From Alviniconcha marisindica (Eukaryota > Mollusca > Gastropoda > Provannidae), in contig JABMCL010000027.1 in the NCBI GenBank assembly GCA_018857735.1, forward strand, positions 93,501 through 157,500: a stretch of DNA of 64,000 nt, given 5' to 3'. Shown piece by piece: positions 23,354 to 64,000 of the stretch. The notes beneath the pieces were generated by a model. The model was not told where the DNA came from and made no database searches. It saw nothing but the letters and a program-made list of their open reading frames with translations. The first letter of the stretch is position 1. Each line of letters opens with the position of its first letter. Position numbers and translations under genes: made by a program.

Positions 23354-26300
23354 CTGAGATGGGGTGGAGGGAAAAACAGTTAACGCACATGTGTATTTAC
23401 ATGATAAAACAATGAATCTTGGTTTTGTTTCCTATATATACATAGTGTACTTTCTGCAGGAAGTTGCAGCTGCTAAAGCTTTAGTGCCATACACTTTTGT
23501 AGCTGACAGGTAACATTCTATGTTTTCAATGATACTCAACTATATTGGAACTAATCACAAATTGTGTAGGAGCTAGATAAAAATAAAAATATAAAAAAGA
23601 GAAAAGAATCAAAGCAGGAATCATGTACATCTTTTGATTAAAATTTCCTGAATTACATAGACATCCACATGAAGTCAGATTAAAAAGCTCACAAACATGC
23701 AGTCTGATAAAATAAAACTTCTTTCTTGAAAAAAGAAGAAAGAAAAAAAGAAAAAGAAAAAAGAGCTAACTAAAGTTACTTGAGATTTACAATAAAAGGG
23801 CTCAGTAGTTATTTGATACTTAAAACAGAGACAGACATGAACTGTGACATTATTTTATTGCTATATATATATATATATATATGTCTTACAGTGAGTGTAT
23901 CTTAAACTGCAAATTTCATCCCCAAAAATACACAAATTAGTAGAAACATTTTTTAAATATAACGGAAGAATGCAGAAAGTGCTGATGAATGATAATTACA
24001 CTTTTTTCTTCTTTGCAAGAGAGAGAAGTGAGACAGTAGTATGTTCGCTCGTAAGAGGTTGAGTAACAAACAAAAAGATGAAAAAGCCAAACAACAAAAA
24101 ACAGTCCAAAAAAAGAGTAATGAACAGGATGGGTTTATTCAACAAGCAAACAAAACTGACTGAAATAGATCACTGCCCTGCTTCCCCATTTGACAACATT
24201 CAAGTAATTCATTCTAACACAACATATTTAAAAAACAGCAACTTCATATTCTATAGTGCAAAACTACTTTGCTGAAAACTGTTTTGAAAACCTTTAGCAA
24301 CTGTGATACAGCAAAGTACACAAATATAAAACATAGGCAAGATAAACAGCAAATCAAAACTTGGCACAAAGGGAAAGTAAACAAACATTTTAAAGCAACA
24401 CCAAAAATGCATACTATAAAACATAATTTAATGAGTAATTGCTTTTTGAGACTCAAAACAGTAAAGTTAAATATTCATCGGCATGAAATTGAGACAGGAA
24501 CAGTGTAAGTAAACATTAATATTTAGTTTTTGCTTCAATTACTTTTTTCTCTAATTGTTCACTTGTTTGGTTAACATAATGTATATACTTCATTAACATT
24601 GATAAAGGCACCAGCATCATTTATTGTCACTTCTGTACATTCACTCAAAATCGTGCATGTCAAAACAATTCTATGTACATGGAACTATATAACACCTCTA
24701 TGTCCAGTTATCACAAAAAATATTTATGAGCCTGTTTCAAGACATTCACAGGAAAAACAATAAAAGCTATCACAGCATTTGCAGCTTTTTTTCCTGGAGT
24801 GATTCCCCCACAAAACTAGGACACTAGTTTTCATGTTTTATCATTGTCATCAACATGTACTATGTCTGCTTCAAAATGTTTGGTGTGGCACTGAGTATCC
24901 GTAACAAACATTTGTCTCAGTAAACTAAAATGCAATGTCAGATGCTACAGATTTCATTTACTTGCCCCAGGCAGCCACTTTCAAACTGCTACTAGACCAG
25001 CAAACGGTCCAACCTCTAATAAACATGATTTTTAAAAAATATATTAAAAAAATTAAGAGAGAGAGAGACACACAGAGAGATAAAAACAACAACAACCCCA
25101 CCCTTCAACAGAATCAGACAAAAATGTATATGGAAATTTTTAAAACTACTTTTCATTACAGTAGTCATTATTTATGAGTAAACCCTTTTGGGAGTAAGGG
25201 AAAGCATACACAAAATTCTTTCCGGAGTGTGCATTTATCTGGATCTGCTGTTCTGGAAGAGTGTACATTATCATCATCATCATGCTCAAAGAAAGCAAGG
25301 GGTCTTTTAAATGCTACTGCAGTAACCCAGGAGTGGAACAGATACTAAATAAGAGTCAGCACTGAATGTTGATGCTAGAGATGAACATTCTCCCACCACT
25401 TCTACTGGGGATGAAATCTGTAACCTTTTGTTCATGAGTCTGGTGTGTGTGTGAGTCTACCAGCTCCACCACAAACCGAACTATCCTTGTGCTGTGTTGT
25501 TTGTTGTTGATGTTTAGTTGCTCTCATATAATACAATCTTAAGATCTGGTCATGCAGAAGTGTGTAGAGTGTGGTCCTATCTGGAATGGTCTTAGGCAGT
25601 GAGTACTGTAATATACGTTTTACTCTCAAAACACACTACACCAGCAAGACAGCATTTGATGCTCACAAATACTAACAACTGCAGGGGAGAAAAACACACA
25701 CACACACACAACAACAACAAACATAACACACAAACCTGGGTATCTGTAAAATTATACAAGCACAAAGAAACAAACTTGGAAGATGAAAAACAATGAGAAG
25801 TAAGAAAGAAGGAACAAAAATGGAGCAACTATCTCCAAATGCAAAGCTGGTTTGAAGTTAGCAAAAAGAAAACTAAAGCATATCATCATTGAAACAGAAT
25901 ATGCAAATCAACTGTTCACCATTTGTGCCTTTCTGAAATTGTTTAGTATTTGACTCTGCTGAAATGGAAACGACTTCTAAAAGAAAAACTATCCAACTTC
26001 GAAAATGACTCAATCCTTTTTACCCACCCCAATATAACATACACTGTTAACTGGGCATTAAAAAGGACAATCAATTTTCCCCCCATAACTGGAGCAAATT
26101 AATTATTATCTGATTCCGACTGTTGAAAAAAAGATCCAGTGAACTATGTGGGTATCAAATATTTCTCATTTCCATCATATTGATTTTGCAGACAACAAAA
26201 TCAACAAGTATAAGAAGGAATTGCTTCAAATGGGATGTTTCACTCATGTTGCTAATAGTTCAAAAGGTTACAAATCTTGGAATATTACAGAATTAAAGGA

Positions 26301-27403
26301 AACACAAGGCCACACTGAAAGTCAGCTTTGGTACACTTAGAATCAGTAACACAAATGCATTTTAAAACAATGAAAGGAGTATGAGACAAAGCAGAAATGG
26401 AATGCCATAAAAATAATTTAAAAATACCTACATTAAGAAAGCAGATGAAAGAACATCAAGTTGTCAGATTTTCCTTGGTGCCAGATTAAATAAAAAATAT
26501 ACTGCTGATGGTGTACATACCGGACCTTTTGTAAAAACTGAATTTTCACATGTATCGTATGCAAAACTGCTCATAAAGTTGTTGTGCAGGTTGTCATATT
26601 TCCGAGCACCATTAGAAAAAACGGCACAACTACTCTACCAGTCCACAAACACCAGAAACTCTAGCCAACCCATTAGCAGCATTTAACACTCAGGGGTGTA
26701 CATTAGACATCAATCACACTCACAGACCAACTGTGAACACTGAAAGCCTGATCACATCAGTAGTCAACAAGATGGCAAATTTCCCATTATTTTCTCCCAT
26801 CAGTTGTCAAAGTCTGTATACTTTTTTAGAACTTCAGACCCTGTATATATTTCAAATACCCACAATGAAAATGCATCATAACAAAGCTGAACCACAGTAC
26901 ACTAAATCCAGTCTTTATTCTCATGTATTTGTACTAGAAGACTCAGGACTCAGGTAATTGTTGTCATGAGCCTATGATGCAACTAGCTCTGGGAAGGGCA
27001 TACTTCAGAGCAGCAGATTAGCGTACATGTCCAAATAAAGCTTTCTTCAGGCCTTTGAAGATGCAAGTATGCTTTTCACTTTTAAAAGGTTCGGAAAGAA
27101 AGCTGCCAAAACAGAATCTAAGCCACATGGTAATTTTTTTAATTTCTTCCTCTTAAGATAGCCAAAGATAGCTGTGACTATATGCACAGTGATGATCCGA
27201 CATCCAGTTCCATGTCCTAATCAAAGTGCAATCAACTAATTAAGATTACAATGCAGGCAGCAGGCCTAACTTGCTGACCTCTGTGTCTCATAGTCAGTAC
27301 TACGTTACTGAAAAATCTTCTAACCTGACACATTGTTAAACATGTGAAGAAAGTGTGTGAAGATATGATTGATGCCTTCAGAAACAAGTGAAAGGTGTGC
27401 ATA

Positions 27404-27405
<2 letters not shown>

Positions 27406-27477
<72 letters not shown>

Positions 27478-27481
27478 TGTG
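27406..27481. repeat. (GT)n microsatellite
   Basis: GT array with two interruptions. Confidence 0.93.
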
Positions 27482-27658
27482 ATCTTTTTTATACAGATAT
27501 CAACACTGAAAGCCAGGACATTTGTCCTGTCCAAGTCTTGCTGGATGTACATCCCCCAAAACGTTAGGATTCACTTCAGTCTTCCCTGTTCTTTCTTCTT
27601 CTTCTTTTTTTTTTCAGAAGAAAAAAAAGACGAAAAGGTTTCACTGAAATAAATGAAA

Positions 27659-27664
27659 TTTAAT
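27659..27664 (-). terminator. Candidate poly(A) signal ATTAAA for the glycylase gene
   Basis: The minus strand reads ATTAAA about 155 nt after the stop codon, followed by a T-rich stretch. A canonical AATAAA lies further away at 26914-26919. Which is used cannot be told from sequence alone. Confidence 0.35.
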
Positions 27665-27818
27665 CGCTTCTACCTTCAGTTAGACTGACCACAAACTTAA
27701 CTGTGCCTTATCTGAAGATATACATGATACCTAAGCCTGGCCAAATCATAAACGACAATCCACAGTCAACTCATACTTAGTCAACACTAGAGGGGATGGC
27801 GGATACAGCCAAACCAAC

Positions 27819-57380
<29,562 letters not shown>

Positions 57381-57805
57381 TTCATTGTGAAAACACAAGC
57401 TGTCGGGCTATATCTGGCGGGCTGGCGCTTATCGGGGTCCCCATTTAGCCACAACAAAAGACCCTAGAACGCCTGCAATCACTGGCGTGCCCGTCGTCAT
57501 GGAACCGCCATATTGTATCCGCAATCGCGTTAGAATCTCGTTGTCGGAGTGGGATTTAAAATACTTTCATTTGAAGAAAGTAATTTAATTTCTTGCCCTC
57601 ACAAACAACACGTATCCACAATGGCAGACAATAACAAATAATCGTCGAAAATGTGAGTCAAATACAACTTGCCAACACTTCGGTACTCTCCGGCCGTACG
57701 GAAGTAACCGAGTAAAATCAGGTTGTTGCGAATGACAACAAACACCTCTCCGCAAACACTTGTAATCCCATCGCAAATGGTTGGGGAAGTTTGTTTCATC
57801 ATTTA

Positions 57806-58255
57806 TGTCCAGTTGCTAGAGGAAGGACAGCACCCGAATGTTTGCTTAGTGATCTGAAAACAGTGTCGGCTTCTAAGACACAACCCTGTCTGAATGACTT
57901 GTAAAATATAGATTGCTTTGATTGATTTCATCGAGTCCGTCCAACCTTTCCGTCTGAAGGTTTTATTGTCAACACGCCGGCAGTAAAGGAGAAAGAGTAG
58001 GCGACAACAAAGACGGCGGTACTTCACAATCAGCACATTTACAGAGGCTAATTAACCTTTTTGTTCTGCTGTGTACCCAGTCAGGTGAAATGCCGAAAAT
58101 AGTCTTCTTCCATACCGCGAGCTGACCCACTTCAACATATTGAAGATTGATCTCGATCTTGATGGATTACGTTAGTAGCGCTCAGTTTTCATATAAACAT
58201 CAACGAAAAAATGGGGAGAGCACTAGAGTGTTGTCCTTCCTCTAGCAACTGGACA
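57806..58255. mobile_element. 450-bp MITE with 24-bp terminal inverted repeats
   Basis: Left end TGTCCAGTTGCTAGAGGAAG plus GACA (57806-57829) is exactly inverted at the right end (58232-58255). The trinucleotide TTA flanks both sides (57803-57805 and 58256-58258), as expected of a target-site duplication; TWA duplications are typical of PIF/Harbinger elements. The interior is unrelated and non-coding. It lies about 430 bp upstream of the glycylase start codon. Confidence 0.8.
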
Positions 58256-58348
58256 TTACTGTTATCTCTTGACTTTTGAGGGGCTTGTGCAGCGCAAAGA
58301 TGAAGATAAAGTATTCACGAAGTAGGCAGTATATAAAATGTTGAATGC

Positions 58349-58375
58349 GTGTGTGTGTGGTGTGTGTGTGTGTGT

Positions 58376-58421
<46 letters not shown>
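58349..58421. repeat. (GT)n microsatellite
   Basis: GT array with two GG interruptions. Confidence 0.94.
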
Positions 58422-58423
<2 letters not shown>

Positions 58424-58588
58424 TGTGTGTGCACCACTTGACCATCACACTGTAATAACGGACATTTCGCTACAGCGCCATATCTCACCGAAAAGAGTGA
58501 GCAGACCGCGTTTTACAGGATCAACAAAAAAGTATACTTAAAACCTCAAAAATAATATATAAATAGGATACTGTATTCCTCGCACCCT

Positions 58589-58632
58589 CTCCCCCCCCCC
58601 CCCCCCCCCCCCCCCCCCACACACACACACAT
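58589..58632. repeat. Poly-C tract and (CA)n
   Basis: About 29 cytosines followed by a short CA array with single substitutions. Confidence 0.93.
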
Positions 58633-58956
58633 ACACACAAACACACACACTCAAACCATTCAAAACGCGTATTATTACCATGATCTTTACCCTGATCGTC
58701 TAGCAACTGACTCCACAATTTTTCAGTTCTTCAAAGAGCAGTATCCGCAGATGTGTCCGTACTCCATCCCCAGTGTGCAATTGCATACATCAGCATCTGT
58801 GCACACGTTAAAAATACCAAACACCGGCAGCCATACCATTGTCTGGACACACGAAAATACTACACACACTGTTAGGAATGGGTAGCGCTGCTCCTGCGGC
58901 TGCTGTGCCCTACCCAGGTAAGGGAGACCCGAATTTCCCGCTATGGACAAAGAAGT

Positions 58957-58960
<4 letters not shown>

Positions 58961-58996
<36 letters not shown>

Positions 58997-59054
58997 ATTC
59001 GGACACACACACACACACACACACACACCCCACACACACACACACACCACATCA

Positions 59055-59128
<74 letters not shown>

Positions 59129-59129
59129 A

Positions 59130-59160
<31 letters not shown>

Positions 59161-59161
59161 C

Positions 59162-59250
<89 letters not shown>
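58961..59250. repeat. (CA)n microsatellite, ~290 bp
   Basis: CA array interrupted by a 10-bp unique piece near 58996 and several single-base phase shifts, so long frames appear in several phases. None is a gene. Confidence 0.95.
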
Positions 59251-59252
<2 letters not shown>

Positions 59253-59955
59253 AAAGAAGCAAATTTTCTCTTCTTCAGCCTGGAGTAGGTAAGAATACAC
59301 AGACGAAAACAAGCCAGGACAATACACGCAGCACGTTTAACGAGACCGAACAATTAAACCATAATATCACCAAAATTACGACCTGGTACGCAAAAGCTAA
59401 GGAGCCTATGAGCCATAAAATTGATATAATACGGCTTCGCATGCTTCACTCCTGTCAGGAACTCGACTTTACTTATTTCTACCTTATATCTTATGACTTC
59501 ACTTTTTCCGTATCCTTTTTTAATATAAATTAAATGATGTATAATTTGAACAGTGAATCTAACTTTACTTTCTTAATATTAAAAACCATTAATTGTTTGT
59601 GTGAGTATATATATATATATGTGCCTGTGCATACATGTGTACAGGTGTGTATGTGCTACCGCAAATAATATAATCTTATAACGGTTCACCAGCTGAATGA
59701 GATAATGGAAACGTCGTAACTAAGCTCGTTTTCTCCATGAAATCTAAAATGACAGGCGAAAAGCCGTTGCACGTTCCGTCAACAGATTACGAAAACCACT
59801 GCCCTTCACACCTTTGTTTTGTAAACTGCACTGGGTGCTTGTAATTCGGCTGTTCAAAGTGATTGCTGCTGTTGGTCACAATTTGTCCCTAATAAATTAT
59901 GTCAGCCAACATCCGAGGACATGAAGCTCTACTTCATCATCGTGATTGCTGCTGT

Positions 59956-60230
59956 GAGCCGGTTTGGCCTAGCGGTAAGGCTGGTAAGCAGAGCGGCCTC
60001 GGTTCGAATCTGCTTCGGCTCTCCTTTCTCTTCAAAAGTTGTGGTCTGTGAACACTGTCTTGTGACTTTGTCCCTCACAATTAACGAAACATTAAAATGT
60101 CTCTCATCGCTGCCCATCTTTGTACAGGGGTCATTCTGGTGGTGACAGTGTAGCGATAGGTATACTAGTAATCTCCCTTCTTCCCGCACCTCCATACCCC
60201 CTCCCTCCCCTTCTCCCCGTCCCTAATAAG
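59956..60230 (+). mobile_element. tRNA-headed SINE candidate
   Basis: The head GAGCCGG...CTTCGGCTC can form a tRNA-like acceptor stem of 6 pairs. Box A is TGGCCTAGCGG (59965-59975) and box B GGTTCGAATCT (60001-60011), matching the pol III internal promoter. The T-arm stem is decayed, so it is not a functional tRNA. A tRNA-unrelated body follows; the 3-prime end is uncertain and was set at the pyrimidine-rich tract. Confidence 0.6.
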
Positions 60231-60404
60231 CCTTATGGTTTCTGTGGCCGTTAAGACCATGTTTACTTACATATGTGATTACTGGTTCTGCTCAAATGCT
60301 ACCGCTGTAAACATTTACAAATCTACAATCCTCGAACACCGTCTCCGGTCGTCATCCGTCACCCGTCTTCTCACCGCAAAGCCGCAATTTCGCCCATTAG
60401 TATA

Positions 60405-60720
60405 ATTATGGGTCTCGCATCTCGAATGACTTGCCATATGATGTCGCATATTGTGACAGCCTTTCATCTTTCAAAAGCAGACTAAAGACACATCTTCTCT
60501 CAGCACTATGCCTGGCTGAAGTCAGATTCCTATGCTCTAGCTTTCTGCCGCTGCTGCTGTTGGCATCCATCGATGAAAATGCAGTGGGACATTTGTCGTC
60601 TGTTTGTACAAAGCTTTTAGGTTGTGTCAAGAGCATTGCTGTTTGTTTATTGGCCATCTTTTTTCATGTACATAACCGGTACGTAGGTGGTAGGTTTTGT
60701 AAAGCGCCAGAAACATGAAT
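60405..60720 (+). pseudogene. LINE 3-prime end remnant
   Basis: The frame has LPYDVAYC then CDSLSSFKSRLKTHLL, the pattern W(N/D)xLPxDVRxxxSLxxFKxxLKTxLF that ends many jockey/CR1-like LINE proteins. Upstream frame is broken. Near the end, GTAAAGCGCCAGAAACA resembles the conserved tail of molluscan LINEs and SINEs. Confidence 0.5.
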
Positions 60721-61508
60721 GCCCAGAATCAAGAAATAAAAAGTACTTACCTATCACATCAGTCAAACTCTAAAGTGCCGCCTTTCAGTTCTGACACAAA
60801 TCAGGGTTCGAATTTTGTTCCAGAGTCGAGACAAGTCGAAGACGGCAAGGACATAGGTCTGCTCTATTGAAAGAGTTGATCAAGCAGCGTCGGTGTAAAC
60901 AAGTGTCACCATGATGATAGTCAGCTCTCGATTCATCTATTATAGTATATCCATACTTGAAAGAAAACCGCATTGTAAATTAGATGAAGAGAAAAACATC
61001 AGGCAGTGAAAATGTTTGATTGCTGAAATCCAGACCGTGATTTTGCTTGGTGCTATTGAACGCTTGATCCAAAACTCTGAACTCTTTTAGCACCAGCACT
61101 GTATTTATGACCCGCCTTCACACTCTATCACGCACACTGATTCCATACACCTCAAAACAAAAAGTAATACTGAGCCGAGAAATATTTGTGTGTGTATGTG
61201 ATACGTCCATGTTTTTGATAAACGCCGTTTAAATATTATTCTGTTTTTGTGAAGCACACGACATCGACAGACGAGCAACTACGCTTTAGTCTATAGGCTA
61301 CATATCTGCCACACAATGAACGGTTTCAAAGCCGGGGGGAAGCCGAGCGATTTGACAGGGGCTACGTTTGTTAGACAAACAAACTGTGTGACGTTCGCAC
61401 TCACAAGGTAGAAACTCGATCACCACGAAAACCTGCTCGGCTGGGTATTTGGTTCGAAGTAAAGGCGCCAGCAATATTTCATGTTAGGTTGTAGGATATG
61501 CATATGTG

Positions 61509-61643
<135 letters not shown>

Positions 61644-62089
61644 TCTGTTTTCTTTTGCAAGAGCCTTTGGCCGTTACGTGTGCGCGTCAGTGGACTGGCA
61701 GGACAGTAGGAGCAGTGAGGGAGGGGAGGGAATTATCTTACATAACTCAGCTGTTTCAGTCTGGCACCAAAAGGCTGGCAAAGAACTGCCAATATTTGCG
61801 TTTTTCCACCCTGCAGTACGGTATAGCGAACTATGGTGTGTCAATAGCCACTTATCCACCATTTCCCTCTCTCTGGAACAGTACCGATGACTTGCGCAGG
61901 AAGCCATATAGATGACCGCCTTAAAGATACGTGAGACGGTCACTTAGTCTAACAGTAAGCGAAGCTTTAGATACTGACTTGTCACTTTCCGGCCCTGACT
62001 GCACCGTCACTGAGCTACATTACACGTACATCTGTAACTTTGCATGAGTCACTCCACGCATATAGATTATACTCACCACACATATGACA

Positions 62090-62460
62090 GTGCTGGTATT
62101 TATTACTCTTAAGATCTGTCTTCAGTCTTAAACCTCCCCCCGCTCCGCGCCCCCCGACCCCTCCTCCAGATGATTCACACTTACAGTAGTTCTTCACTCT
62201 TAACCGACCTTTCAGTCTTAAAGTTGCTCTTAAAAATTGCTTTCAGTTCTAGTTCTCTCAGTTACCCTTCAATCTTAAAACAGTTCTTCACACTTTAAGG
62301 CTGCACCTCCCTCTTATTTGAGTATTCACTCTCAATGCTACTCTTACTCACCGAAGACTAAATCTGCTCTTCAGACTCTTAAAGCTGTTCTCCATTTTTA
62401 AGGACGCTCTTCGCTCTTAGGCTGGTCTTCTGCCTTTAAGCTGCTCTAGATCCAGGGCTG
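62090..62460. repeat. Degenerate CTCTTAAAGCTGYTCTTC repeat
   Basis: The motif TCTTAAA-GCTGCTCTTCACTCTTA recurs about twelve times at 20-30 bp spacing, strongly diverged. Confidence 0.6.
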
Positions 62461-62702
62461 AAAATTGTGGATATTATGCTTTGTGTTTTTTTAAAGCATC
62501 TGTCCTGTGCAATAGTTCAATGCTTTATTCCTTTTTTTGAGTGCAATTTTACCATGTACATCATAAATATGTGATGATATTTTATTAGTAAAATATATTT
62601 TAAAATAACACTTTAGTCTTCCCTGTTACACCCATAATTTGCTTTCAGTCTTTACAGTTTTGGGCGGGTGGAGGGAGGCAGTCTGCGTGTGTTGGAGTTT
62701 GT

Positions 62703-62777
62703 GTGTTGTGTGTGTGTGTGGGGTGGGTGGGGGGGGGGGTGATGAGTTGCTCCAGTGGGCGGGGGGGGGGGGGGGGC
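62703..62777. repeat. GT and poly-G tracts
   Basis: GTGTGT then GGGGTGGGTGGGGGGGGGG and, 30 bp on, a run of about 16 G. Several G-quadruplex possibilities. Confidence 0.88.
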
Positions 62778-63081
62778 GTGAGGGGGTGATGAGGTGCTTC
62801 AGTTACAATATAAAGCTGTCAACCTTCAAATGATGAAATTATTTGATGTCCAAGGTACGGAAATGTTATGAAGTTCAGTGTTACTGTTTTCGTACTATGT
62901 CTTTATTTTGGTAAACCTGATGGAAAATGTTTTATAGGTTTCCACAGTTGCAGACTTTACCTTGTAAGCTAGTGAGGAGTTACTTACACATCTTCGGAAA
63001 CTGCCCTTTGTCATAAATTATTAGCCTTTCTTTGATTGATCTCTACAATATTCTAAACGCCCTTGTTGGTAGCTTTTCTGG

Positions 63082-63114
63082 TGGGGGGGGGGGGGTGGGG
63101 GGGGGGGGGGGGGG
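63082..63114. repeat. Poly-G tract abutting a palindrome
   Basis: Two G runs separated by one T, about 32 bp, ending where the palindromic element starts. Confidence 0.93.
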
Positions 63115-63115
63115 T

Positions 63116-63253
63116 ATCATTGGCGGGAGCTGCCACAAGTATTATTTTTGTCGCGACGAAAGTTTTGTCGCAACAAACACGTGTCGCAACAAACAAAACT
63201 TTTGTCGCGACAAGCATACAAAAATGATACTTGTGGCAGCTCCGGCCAATGAT
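63116..63253. mobile_element. 138-bp near-perfect palindrome (fold-back element)
   Basis: Left arm ATCATTGGCGGGAGCTGCC, ACAAGTATTATTTTTGTCGC and on; right arm in reverse complement ATCATTGGCCGGAGCTGCC, ACAAGTATCATTTTTGTATG and on. The centre is CACGTG at 63178-63183, with no loop. The arms differ by a few substitutions and one ~8-bp indel. It also holds repeated GTCGCGAC/GTCGCAAC blocks. Resembles a MITE made of two inverted arms. Confidence 0.8.
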
Positions 63254-63322
63254 GGGGTGATTTAGTGAGAGCCTGACTAGTTGAGTTTATGGGTGAATGA
63301 GGGAGAGGGGGTCGTATTGAGC

Positions 63323-63676
<354 letters not shown>

Positions 63677-64000
63677 CCATACTTTGGGCAAACGAACATT
63701 TCAAGGCATGCAGAAAATTGTGAAAAGTTCACTGAGTGGTGTCTAGAGTGTAGTTTTTGTTCTTTACGAAAATGACAATGGTGACTGAGTAAGAGATAGA
63801 AGCCTACATGTATATTAGCGGTAAAAGTTTAGAATTCAACGAAATAAGAGGTGTGTTCTGATTTCTTTTTGTACTTGCGAATGAATGAAAATGCATATGT
63901 GGCGCATAAAAACGTCCACACAAAAACCTGCGTGTTTACAGCACCAGATGCACACAGTACATACATGTAGACTGTAACAAGCTAAAACTGCCAAAGACAT

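Noticed and set aside
58723..59353. Frames of 147-175 codons
   Set aside because: Mostly translation of the ~290-bp CA array with its phase shifts.
59956..60030. Functional tRNA gene
   Set aside because: Box A and box B fit, but the T-arm stem does not pair and box spacing is short; a SINE head or tRNA pseudogene is more likely.

Overview
The window is animal nuclear DNA, most probably from a mollusc and perhaps a marine gastropod. Coding exons are short, spliced at GT/AG sites and separated by kilobase introns. Dinucleotide microsatellites ((CA)n, (GA)n), poly-C/poly-G tracts, minisatellites and decayed transposons fill most of the rest. The species call is an inference from this texture and from the protein similarities. 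No prokaryotic genes, CRISPR array, rRNA gene or intact tRNA gene was found. Layout: (1) 560-8321, plus strand, is a three-exon gene for a 215-residue secreted protein. It has a signal peptide, a domain that recalls the NTR/TIMP/agrin-NtA fold, a Ser/Pro linker and a hydrophobic C-terminus that looks like a GPI-anchor signal. Its 6.6-kb first intron is full of satellites. (2) About 8.3-16.1 kb is intergenic and holds minisatellites, a fold-back element at 9.95-10.3 kb and no recognisable gene. (3) 57380 down to 27819, minus strand, is one gene reconstructed here from 18 coding exons. All exon phases agree and the total is 4032 nt (1343 residues plus stop). From residue about 350 it clearly matches animal TTLL3/TTLL8 tubulin monoglycylases, ATP-grasp enzymes that start glycine side chains on axonemal tubulin. 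It has an unusual N-terminal extension with two F-x-P-K repeats and two acidic or glutamine-rich insertions. Two further coding-looking blocks on the same strand (23.35-23.0 kb and 16.75-16.1 kb) could be alternative C-terminal exons or belong to another gene. (4) About 57.4-64 kb, upstream of the glycylase, has no confident gene. It holds a 450-bp MITE with matching terminal inverted repeats and a TTA duplication, a tRNA-headed SINE candidate, a LINE remnant, a 138-bp palindrome centred on CACGTG and a GT array of about 350 bp. The introns of the glycylase gene carry a piggyBac-like remnant flanked by TTAA, a LINE reverse-transcriptase remnant, two pairs of dispersed repeats, several minisatellites and a 394-bp segment present twice with one mismatch, 4261 bp apart. 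The two genes converge (plus-strand gene on the left, minus-strand gene on the right) and nothing suggests they act together. I saw no convincing evidence of a new multi-gene system. The best leads are the glycylase N-terminal module, a 27-nt in-frame microexon candidate, the fold-back/MITE families and the recent 394-bp duplication.
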